Origin: Tepidibacillus fermentans
Lineage (GTDB): Bacteria; Bacillota; Bacilli; Tepidibacillales; Tepidibacillaceae
Reading direction: 5' to 3'
NCBI RefSeq assembly: GCF_004342885.1
Contig: NZ_SMAB01000003.1
Location: forward strand, 62,001-126,000
Length of the DNA: 64,000 nt
Part shown: positions 57,543 through 64,000 of the stretch, piece by piece
Position numbering within the stretch: position 1 is the first letter of the stretch
Layout of the letters: the number at the start of each line of letters is the position of its first letter
Program-made: the position numbers and the translations under genes
Notes under the pieces: model-generated
Seen by the model: the letters and a program-made list of their open reading frames with translations, nothing else
Databases searched by the model: none
Told to the model about the DNA's origin: nothing

Positions 57543-58259
57543 TTAATCATTCTGTACTTTTTTTCGGCTTGCTCGGTAGAACTCATTAAACAACTTCATC
57601 AATGCTCGTTTTTCGATCCTAGATACATAAGAACGTGAAATCCCTAATTCCTTTGCAATCTCTCGTTGCGTTCGTTCGTTTCCATCTACTAATCCAAACC
57701 GGCCAATCACCACTTCTTTTTCTCGATCATCTAGAATATGCAGATGATTGTAGATTTTACTCTTTTCTATCTTCAATTGAACTTCATCCACAACAACATC
57801 TAAATCTGTTCCAAGTACATCAATTAAAGTGATTTCATTTCCTTCTTTATCCGTACCAATTGGATCATGAAGTGAAACATCTTTTCTTGATTTTTTTAGT
57901 GAGCGTAGATGCATTAATATTTCATTCTCAATGCAACGTGCGGCATAAGTTGCTAATTTTGTTCCTTTATTGGATTGATAGCTTTCAATTCCTTTAATTA
58001 GGCCAATGGTTCCAATTGAAATCAAATCTTCAGCATCTTCTCCCGTATTTTCAAATTTCTTCACAATATGGGCAACAAGTCGTAAGTTATGTTCAATCAA
58101 TTTATTTCTTGCATTTTTATTGCCTTTTAATAATAGCTCAATCTGTTTTTCTTCTTCCTTTTCATCTAATGGTTGAGGAAAGGCATTATTTTTGACATAC
58201 GATACAAATAAGGAGAGTTCTTTAAACAATAACGCAAGAGCAGTAAAAATCCCCGGCAC
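57543..58259 (-). CDS. sigK: Mother-cell sigma factor K, uninterrupted
   Basis: Late mother-cell sigma factor made as inactive pro-sigma-K. The 238-residue protein starts [31 protein letters not shown], whose first 20 or so residues correspond to the cleaved pro-sequence, and has sigma region 2 ([51 protein letters not shown]) and region 4 ([24 protein letters not shown]). Start at the GTG 58257-58259, with GGGGGTG five bases upstream. Unlike B. subtilis, the gene is not split by a skin element. Confidence 0.95.
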   Translation of the reverse strand: MPGIFTALALLFKELSLFVSYVKNNAFPQPLDEKEEEKQIELLLKGNKNARNKLIEHNLRLVAHIVKKFENTGEDAEDLISIGTIGLIKGIESYQSNKGTKLATYAARCIENEILMHLRSLKKSRKDVSLHDPIGTDKEGNEITLIDVLGTDLDVVVDEVQLKIEKSKIYNHLHILDDREKEVVIGRFGLVDGNERTQREIAKELGISRSYVSRIEKRALMKLFNEFYRASRKKVQND

Positions 58260-58380
58260 TTTGTCACCCCCTAGGCGTTTAAAGAAAAAACTATTATATT
58301 CTATGTAATAGGCCAACTTAATTGTGCCTGTACATTTTCAATTCAATAAAAAAAATATAGATGGGGGTTTTCCATTGGGA

Positions 58381-60195
58381 TTATTTTTTCTTGAGTGCCA
58401 ATTCATCCATGAGCTCTAAAAATATTTTTTTTGCAATTCGTTCTTTTACTTGTTTTTCAAGCTCAGATAAACTTCGAGTATCTACATTCTTAATTGCAAC
58501 AGCAATCGCATAACGTGGTCTTTCCACTGGGCCATAACCAATAAACCAGCTATTGTACACACCTTTAACCGATGTTTCTGCTGTTCCTGATTTACCAGCT
58601 AAATCCCATCTTGCTTGATTGAGATATCGCCCTGTTCCTTCATCAACCACTTTCTCCATCATCTTTTTTAGTCTTTCATAAGACCGCTCATTTCCAATTA
58701 GCGATTCCCTTTTTTGTATTGGAAATTCAAAGTATTCTGTTTCGTTTTTGTAGATGACTTTCTCAACCAAACGCGGCTGATATACTTCGCCATGATGAAG
58801 AATCGTTACAATCAAATTGGCTGCAGCTAACGGTGAAATTCGTACATCTTGTTGACCGATTCCAGTTCGGAGAATGGAACCAAGGTCTTTTCTCTTCATT
58901 GGCTCATAAAAGACACGATTGGATTGCTCATTATCGATTTGTTTGAAGTTTTCTTGCTTAAAAAATTCATCTGTCCATCCTACGATACCAACTAAACCTA
59001 GCTTTTCAGCATATTCTTCGATTTTTTCTGGACCTAATCGTTTCGCCAATTCTCCAAATACGATATTACAAGATTCCGCAAATCCTTCCTCAAATGTAAT
59101 TTCTCCATGGGCCTTAGAACAAGTGAATTGTTCGCTTCCGTAATCTCCAGAGCAAAAGAACTTCTCTCCTTCTTTTACCACACCTTCCTCCATCGCTGCT
59201 ATTGCGATAAGGGTTTTGAAAATGGAACCTGGCTCGATCACTTGTACCGCTTTATTATTCCAATTCGTTGAATTCGGATCAACTTGATTAAGATTAAAAT
59301 CTGGAGCACTTGCCATCGCTAAGATATCTGCATTTTTAGTATCAAGAATGACTATGCTTCCCTCTTTCAAACCGCTTGCCTGTAGTTCCTTTTGCAGAAT
59401 TTCCTCTGTTGCCTTTTGCATCTCTTTATCGATGGTGGTTACAAGTGACAGTGGGTAAAACTGATCCTCTTGGATTTGATATTTTGAAGCCAGACCATTT
59501 AATGGTTTGCCCTGATTATCGACAAAATAAGCGATCTTTGATTCTTTTGTTCCTTGAAGAATCTCTTGAAAGGTTTTTTGTAATCCTGAACGGCCAATCA
59601 AACTGTTTCTATTTAATAAACCTTCTTCGAGAGATTCATGATATTTTTCTTCAATTTCTTTCGGATCATTTGCTAAAAAACCGATCAAATGTTTAGCAAC
59701 CATCTGCTCTTCATCCTGAAAATGATAATTGCTCACAATAATCCCCGGTATTTGTAAAGATTCGATTTCTTTTTGCTGGTAAGTGCTAACTGTAATCGGT
59801 TGGCCGTTTTGTTGTAAATAAGTTGGCCTTTTTAAACTTTTTAACTGTTTAACTAAAGACTGTTCATCTATTTGGAGGATTTTGGTTAACGCTTCGATCT
59901 TACTGCGTTCAATCGATTCTCTGATAAAAGGAAAAACAATAACCGTTTGCAGTTCTTTTTCACCTAAAAGTGAAATCCCATGCCGATCATAAATGTTTCC
60001 TCGTCCACTTGATAAAACAAATGACTGTTGTCTTTGTTTCACAGAGTTTTCAATTAAGTTGATATGATGCTTGGAAAAGTCTTTCGTAGCAATGATTTGA
60101 ATCCAGGCTAAACGCCCGATTACAATTCCAAAGAGGAATACGATGAGCAACATCACCCGAAACATTCTTTTTTTGCGGCTTTGTATTATCGACAT
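58381..60195 (-). CDS. pbpI: Class B penicillin-binding protein (PbpI/YrrR type)
   Basis: The 604-residue protein has an N-terminal membrane anchor (about residues 10-28), a dimerisation/pedestal region (45-230) and the transpeptidase domain with SxxK in EPGSIFKTL, SxN in ESCNIVF and KTG-type GKSGTAET. It crosslinks peptidoglycan, probably for spore or division wall. Named PbpI from its position after udk, as in B. subtilis; greA, which separates them there, is absent here. SpoVD- or PBP2-type enzymes are alternatives. Confidence 0.85.
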   Translation of the reverse strand: MSIIQSRKKRMFRVMLLIVFLFGIVIGRLAWIQIIATKDFSKHHINLIENSVKQRQQSFVLSSGRGNIYDRHGISLLGEKELQTVIVFPFIRESIERSKIEALTKILQIDEQSLVKQLKSLKRPTYLQQNGQPITVSTYQQKEIESLQIPGIIVSNYHFQDEEQMVAKHLIGFLANDPKEIEEKYHESLEEGLLNRNSLIGRSGLQKTFQEILQGTKESKIAYFVDNQGKPLNGLASKYQIQEDQFYPLSLVTTIDKEMQKATEEILQKELQASGLKEGSIVILDTKNADILAMASAPDFNLNQVDPNSTNWNNKAVQVIEPGSIFKTLIAIAAMEEGVVKEGEKFFCSGDYGSEQFTCSKAHGEITFEEGFAESCNIVFGELAKRLGPEKIEEYAEKLGLVGIVGWTDEFFKQENFKQIDNEQSNRVFYEPMKRKDLGSILRTGIGQQDVRISPLAAANLIVTILHHGEVYQPRLVEKVIYKNETEYFEFPIQKRESLIGNERSYERLKKMMEKVVDEGTGRYLNQARWDLAGKSGTAETSVKGVYNSWFIGYGPVERPRYAIAVAIKNVDTRSLSELEKQVKERIAKKIFLELMDELALKKK

Positions 60196-60257
60196 TTTCT
60201 TTCTCCCCTATAGATGTAAGGTAATACTATCATCGACAGATTTCAGGGGAGATAAAC

Positions 60258-60294
60258 ATAAAAAAAGTGAAGACTAGATCGATCTAGCTTCACG
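60258..60294 (-). terminator. Terminator overlapping the udk stop codon
   Basis: Minus-strand stem GTGAAGCTAGATC/GATCTAGTCTTCAC with a TTTTTTT tract. The udk TAG is inside the stem. Confidence 0.87.
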
Positions 60295-60912
60295 TTCCGC
60301 AAGAATCGTTTTTATTTTTGTCACAAGTAAATCAATCGCGACTTTATTTTTTCCACCTTCAGGGATAATAATATCCGCATAACGTTTTGTTGGTTCGATG
60401 AATTGAAGATGCATAGGACGAACAACTGATAAATATTGATCGATGACAGACTCCATGGTTCTTCCTCTTTCACGGATATCTCTTACTAATCGGCGAATAA
60501 AGCGTTCGTCTGCATCCGTATCAACAAAAATCTTAATATCCATTAAATCGCGTAACCGTTTATCTTCCAAAACAAGAATTCCTTCAATGATAATGACTTC
60601 TTTTGGTAAGAGTTTAACCGTTTCTTTTTTACGGGTATGAACGGTGAAATCATAAATTGGTTTCTGAATCGGTTTATAGGCTAACAAACGATGAAGATGC
60701 TCAAGAAATAAGTCATTATCAAAAGCAAATGGATGATCGTAATTGGTTTTTACCCTTTGTTCAAAAGGCAAATGAGATTGATCTTTATAATAGGAGTCTT
60801 GTTCGATCATGAGTACTTGTTGATCAGGGAAACTCTTTAAAATCCGCCTAGCGACTGTTGTTTTTCCTGATCCCGTTCCACCGGCTACTCCGATTACAAC
60901 GGGTCTTTGCAT
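60274..60912 (-). CDS. udk: Uridine kinase
   Basis: The 212-residue kinase phosphorylates uridine and cytidine in pyrimidine salvage. Walker [18 protein letters not shown] is at the N-terminus; [28 protein letters not shown] and [45 protein letters not shown] are the family's nucleoside and LID segments. It starts three bases after the trhP2 stop. Confidence 0.96.
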   Translation of the reverse strand: MQRPVVIGVAGGTGSGKTTVARRILKSFPDQQVLMIEQDSYYKDQSHLPFEQRVKTNYDHPFAFDNDLFLEHLHRLLAYKPIQKPIYDFTVHTRKKETVKLLPKEVIIIEGILVLEDKRLRDLMDIKIFVDTDADERFIRRLVRDIRERGRTMESVIDQYLSVVRPMHLQFIEPTKRYADIIIPEGGKNKVAIDLLVTKIKTILAEREARSI

Positions 60913-60915
60913 AAT

Positions 60916-62202
60916 TTAATTCTCCTTCCGCATCATATCATAAGGATAAACAGGTTGGTCTACTTTGATTTTCACAATTTGTAGTGGGTGTCTCGCTGCG
61001 TCAAGTTCATTTCCTTCTTCATCCACAATTCGTTCAATCCGCTGAATAAATTTCGTATTTGGGCCGAAGAATTCAACTTCTTGTCCAACTTGGAAATTAT
61101 TCCTTTGTTGAATTGTAGCTATACCTGTTTTTTCATCATAATTCAGGACAAGGCCTACAAAATCATACTTCCTTACTTTTGGTCCTTCTCCATAGATTTG
61201 ATCCTCTTTATTTGGCATTCGATAATAAAAGGCCTTCGTCAATGGGCGATGACTTGCTTTTTCAATTTCATCTAACCATGCAGGGTTAAATCTATAATTC
61301 TTTGGATCTGTGACATAGGTATCAATGGCTTGACGATAAGCATTTACCACGGTTGCCACATAATGGACACTCTTCATTCTACCTTCTATTTTTAAAGAGT
61401 CAACCCCTACTTCAATCATATCTGGGATCGAATCGATCATACATAAATCCTTCGAACTCATCGTATAAGGATCATCTGTCTCTTGAAATAATGGAATTTC
61501 TTGTTTATCTTGAACATTTTCTTCTTCGATTATTCCATCTTCAAATAAATCATATTTCCAACGGCAAGATTGAGCACAACCTCCACGGTTCGCATCACGA
61601 CTGGTCATGTGATTAGATAGAACACAACGACCAGAGTAAGAGATACACATCGCACCGTGAATAAAGGCTTCAATTTCTATATCCACATGCTTTTTGATTT
61701 CACGAATTTCCCTTATCGAAACCTCACGGGCTAGCACGACTCTAGAGATTCCTTCTTCTTTCCAAAATTGAATCGACTGCCAATTGGTCGTAGACATCTG
61801 TGTACTTAAGTGGATTTCTATTTCAGGAACCAATTGTTTTGCTATTGTAATGATCGCTGGATCGGCAACAATAATCGCATCGATCCCAATTTTATATAAT
61901 GTTTTCAGGTAATCTTCTAAACCATTTAGATCATCATTATGAGCAATAATATTGGTCGCAACAAATACTTTTGCTCCACGAGAATGAGCAAAATCCACAC
62001 CCTTTTCCATATCTTCAAAAGTAAAATTACCTGCTTTTGCACGTAAGCCAAATTGTTGTCCACCGATATAAACCGCATCTGCACCGTATCGTACCGCGAA
62101 TTCTAGTTTTTCTAAGTTACCTGCAGGTGCCAGTAATTCTGGTTTTCTGATAATTACCGGTTCAGGTTTTATGATTTCTTGTTCTCTTGAAATGATACTC
62201 AT
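60916..62202 (-). CDS. trhP2: U32-family tRNA hydroxylation protein TrhP2 (YrrO)
   Basis: The 428-residue protein has the U32 signature region EIEAFIHGAMCISYSGRCVLSNHMTSRDANRGGCAQSCRWKYDLF, with the cysteines that hold a cluster, and the C-terminal U32 extension domain. In B. subtilis YrrO works with YrrN to hydroxylate U34 of tRNAs, before methylation by TrmR. Start at the ATG 62200-62202, with AAGGTGG eight bases before; the frame reading to 62289 overlaps trhP1. Old annotation calls it a peptidase or collagenase. Confidence 0.9.
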   Translation of the reverse strand: MSIISREQEIIKPEPVIIRKPELLAPAGNLEKLEFAVRYGADAVYIGGQQFGLRAKAGNFTFEDMEKGVDFAHSRGAKVFVATNIIAHNDDLNGLEDYLKTLYKIGIDAIIVADPAIITIAKQLVPEIEIHLSTQMSTTNWQSIQFWKEEGISRVVLAREVSIREIREIKKHVDIEIEAFIHGAMCISYSGRCVLSNHMTSRDANRGGCAQSCRWKYDLFEDGIIEEENVQDKQEIPLFQETDDPYTMSSKDLCMIDSIPDMIEVGVDSLKIEGRMKSVHYVATVVNAYRQAIDTYVTDPKNYRFNPAWLDEIEKASHRPLTKAFYYRMPNKEDQIYGEGPKVRKYDFVGLVLNYDEKTGIATIQQRNNFQVGQEVEFFGPNTKFIQRIERIVDEEGNELDAARHPLQIVKIKVDQPVYPYDMMRKEN

Positions 62203-62221
62203 GCTGTTCACCACCTTCGTT

Positions 62222-63142
62222 TTAATAATATTGTTCTTTAAAATAAAACCCAGTCCCAAGTGGGCGATTTTTCGGTTGTATCGCTTCAATATCTTTGGAA
62301 GATACAGTAACCTTGTTTCCAGTTACATATTGATCAATCGCTGTCCGATAATGTTGAACGACTTTTTCCAAATAGTTCGTTGATTTTAAAATTCCCTCAA
62401 TTTTGAGACTATCAATCTCTGCATCTATTAATTTTCCAATATGATCAATCATGCAAATATCTTCCGCACTCATGATGTGTGTACCATGAAGATCTTCAAA
62501 AACTGGATATTGTTCGTTAGGACGTTTATGCTCTCGTAAGAATAACCCTCGATCTTGGGAAGTATCCTTTTGTTCTTGACCTGTAAAATCAAGGTAGCTA
62601 GATACAAGTCCCCTTTTTGAATGAAAAATACACGTCATTCCGTGAACTTGAACCTGTACTTCAATATCAACATGTTGCTTAATATCAATCACTTCTTGAA
62701 GGGACAATTCCCTTGCAAGGATCGCTCTCGTTGCTCCTTTTTTCGCCCAGTAATTCACCGTTTGATAATTCGTGGACGTTGTCTCCGTATTCCAGTGCAG
62801 AGCAATTTGTGGAGCTACTTTTTTCGCGATCATAAGAACAGCAGGATCACCAAAAACGATCCCATCCACCTCAAATTGTGCTAATCGTTGAATATATTCT
62901 TCTAGCCCTACTAACATTTCATTATGAAATAGAGCATTCATCAGCACATAAATCTTCTTTTGATTTTGGTGGGCAATCTTGGTCGCCTCCCCAATCATCT
63001 CAAGGGTAAAATGGCCTGGCATACGTAGCCCATATTCTTTGCCCCCAATATGAAGAGCATCTGCACCTGAATCAAACAAACGCTGCACTTCGTCTAGATC
63101 CTTTGCAGTAACTAATAATTCAGGCTTTTTCTTCGCTGACAT
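62222..63142 (-). CDS. trhP1: U32-family tRNA hydroxylation protein TrhP1 (YrrN)
   Basis: A 306-residue, shorter U32 protein with GADALHIGGKEYGLRMPGHF, LARELSLQEVIDIKQHVDIEVQVQVHGMTCIFHSKRGLVSSYLD and the SAEDICMIDHIGKLIDAEIDSLKIEG block. Unlike TrhP2 it lacks the CAQSCRW cysteine pair at the equivalent site, as is usual for YrrN. It lies between trmR (two-base gap) and trhP2. Confidence 0.9.
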   Translation of the reverse strand: MSAKKKPELLVTAKDLDEVQRLFDSGADALHIGGKEYGLRMPGHFTLEMIGEATKIAHQNQKKIYVLMNALFHNEMLVGLEEYIQRLAQFEVDGIVFGDPAVLMIAKKVAPQIALHWNTETTSTNYQTVNYWAKKGATRAILARELSLQEVIDIKQHVDIEVQVQVHGMTCIFHSKRGLVSSYLDFTGQEQKDTSQDRGLFLREHKRPNEQYPVFEDLHGTHIMSAEDICMIDHIGKLIDAEIDSLKIEGILKSTNYLEKVVQHYRTAIDQYVTGNKVTVSSKDIEAIQPKNRPLGTGFYFKEQYY

Positions 63143-63144
63143 GT

Positions 63145-63780
63145 CTATTCCTCCAATTTATAGGATATCGCTAGTCCATCACCAATTGGAACAAACGATG
63201 TGAGTAGCTTTTTTTCATCTGCAAGTTCTTGATTGAAGCGATGAAGCTTTTTTAACATAGGTTTTGTTTGCACGATTTCTTCCTCAGCGATATATCCGCG
63301 AAAAAGAATATTATCAAACACAAAAATTCCTCCCACAGGTAATAACGGGAAGGCTAATTGAAGAAATTGTTTATACTTTCCTTTGGCGGCATCAATAAAA
63401 ATAAATTCAGATTGAGGTAAGTGAGGAAGGATTTCGATCGCATCCCCTTCATACAAAATGATTTGCTTATCCAAGCCCGCGATTCTAAAATTTTCCTTTG
63501 CCCGAGCAATCATTGTCTCGTTACGCTCGATCGTATGAATCGTTGCATAGGGAGCTGATTTTGCCAAAAAGATCGTAGAAAAACCAATAGCCGTACCCAC
63601 TTCAATGATGTTTGAGGGACGAATCATATTTAATAAGACTTGAATCAGCTTCATACTTGGTACTTGAATAATTGGAATTTCTTCCTTTATTCCTTGTTGT
63701 TGCAATTCCTCAAGAAAGGAATCATCAAGGGGTAATAACTCGGTTATATATTGATCCACTTCTTCTTTAATAAAACCCAT
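63145..63780 (-). CDS. trmR: tRNA 5-hydroxyuridine methyltransferase TrmR (YrrM)
   Basis: The 211-residue class I methyltransferase has the SAM motif IIEVGTAIGFSTIFLAKSAP, TIERNETMI, and the metal-binding FIFIDAAKGKYKQF typical of COMT-like enzymes. It converts 5-hydroxyuridine to 5-methoxyuridine at tRNA position 34. Start at the ATG 63778-63780, with GAGGTG nine bases upstream. It heads the trmR-trhP1-trhP2-udk operon, so substrate formation and methylation are encoded together. Confidence 0.9.
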   Translation of the reverse strand: MGFIKEEVDQYITELLPLDDSFLEELQQQGIKEEIPIIQVPSMKLIQVLLNMIRPSNIIEVGTAIGFSTIFLAKSAPYATIHTIERNETMIARAKENFRIAGLDKQIILYEGDAIEILPHLPQSEFIFIDAAKGKYKQFLQLAFPLLPVGGIFVFDNILFRGYIAEEEIVQTKPMLKKLHRFNQELADEKKLLTSFVPIGDGLAISYKLEE

Positions 63781-63852
63781 GTTCTGCTTCACCTCAATCA
63801 CGACAAAAAATATTTTAACATATTCACAGTGTTAATTCATCTAATAAGACAA

Positions 63853-63878
63853 AGAAATTGGCATTTTCGCCAATTTCT
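63853..63878 (-). terminator. Hairpin between mltG and trmR
   Basis: AGAAATTGGC/GCCAATTTCT stem followed on the minus strand by TTTGTCTTATT. It probably ends the mltG transcript; the U-tract is imperfect. Confidence 0.6.
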
Positions 63879-63910
63879 ATTAATCAAGCCTCTTCTTTCT
63901 CACTTTTAAC

Positions 63911-64000
63911 TTACCAATTCCCTTTTAAACTGAGCCGGGAATCGGAATCATACTTTTGGTGTTCAGCGAATGTTTTTGAAAAATAGTGTTCGCCAGAACC
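63911..64000 (-). CDS. mltG: Endolytic transglycosylase MltG, C-terminal end only
   Basis: The minus strand from the window edge encodes 29 residues, GSGEHYFSKTFAEHQKYDSD... and a stop at 63911-63913. DGSGxHxFSxTxxEH is the conserved C-terminus of YceG/MltG enzymes, and mltG (yrrL) precedes trmR in B. subtilis. Too short for more. Confidence 0.72.
   Translation of the reverse strand, partial: GSGEHYFSKTFAEHQKYDSDSRLSLKGNW

Overview
The window comes from a spore-forming member of the Bacillales. It carries spoIIP, gpr, sigK and a YrrR/PbpI-type PBP, and much of its gene order matches the Bacillus subtilis blocks yqeG-yqeH-aroE-yqeI-nadD-yqeK-yqeL-yqeM-comE-holA-rpsT-gpr-spoIIP-yqxA-lepA-hemW-hrcA-grpE-dnaK and yrrL-yrrM-yrrN-yrrO-udk-pbpI. 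The DNA is AT-rich and most genes lie on the minus strand. An archaeal-like (group III) chaperonin in the dnaK operon points to a thermophilic or anaerobic relative such as the Tepidibacillus/Vulcanibacillus group; that placement is inference.

Layout. 1-4.4 kb: CIRCE-controlled heat-shock operon hrcA, group III chaperonin, grpE, dnaK (dnaK runs off the edge). 4.5-10.6 kb: hemW, lepA, yqxA, spoIIP, gpr, with two inverted copies of a roughly 130 bp repeat. 10.7-13.6 kb, plus strand: rpsT and acuABC, followed by a gene-less IS200/IS605-type element. 14-33.7 kb: a 20 kb fatty-acid and acyl-CoA degradation block (fadE, fadA, fadN; icmF in two frames; acdA; a decayed acyl-CoA dehydrogenase; hbd; thiolase; fadF; etfA; etfB; fadB; fadR; lcfA), with two perfect FadR boxes. 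This block and acuABC sit between holA and rpsT, which are neighbours in B. subtilis. 33.9-39.7 kb: holA, comEC, comEB, a CoA-binding protein, a metY remnant, comEA. 39.7-43 kb: a small DUF2533-like gene, then leuS with its own promoter and a T-box leader. 43-49 kb: the yqeM to yqeG housekeeping operon with cvfB inserted. 49-55 kb: a CorC/HlyC-type protein, a thiamine-binding-type protein, a possible small gene, a B12 ABC transporter behind a cobalamin riboswitch, a Met-rich membrane peptide, an orphan response regulator and a DUF302 protein. 55.3-57.4 kb: an AT-rich agr-type quorum-sensing cassette (agrC, agrB and a 40-residue agrD). 57.5-64 kb: uninterrupted sigK, pbpI, udk, trhP2, trhP1, trmR and the end of mltG.

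How parts fit together. The fad block encodes acyl-CoA activation (lcfA), dehydrogenation (fadE, acdA), hydration and hydroxyacyl oxidation (fadB, fadN, hbd), thiolysis (fadA, thiolase) and electron transfer to the membrane (etfAB, fadF). FadR represses it until long-chain acyl-CoA accumulates. IcmF adds B12-dependent isobutyryl-/n-butyryl-CoA isomerisation, and the riboswitch-controlled transporter would supply its cofactor. acuA/acuC would tune acetyl-CoA synthetase by acetylation and deacetylation.

The most unusual items are the group III chaperonin between hrcA and grpE; the agr cassette whose predicted signal ring is closed by serine instead of cysteine and which has no adjacent AgrA; the single-base frame break in icmF; and several structured non-coding repeats.
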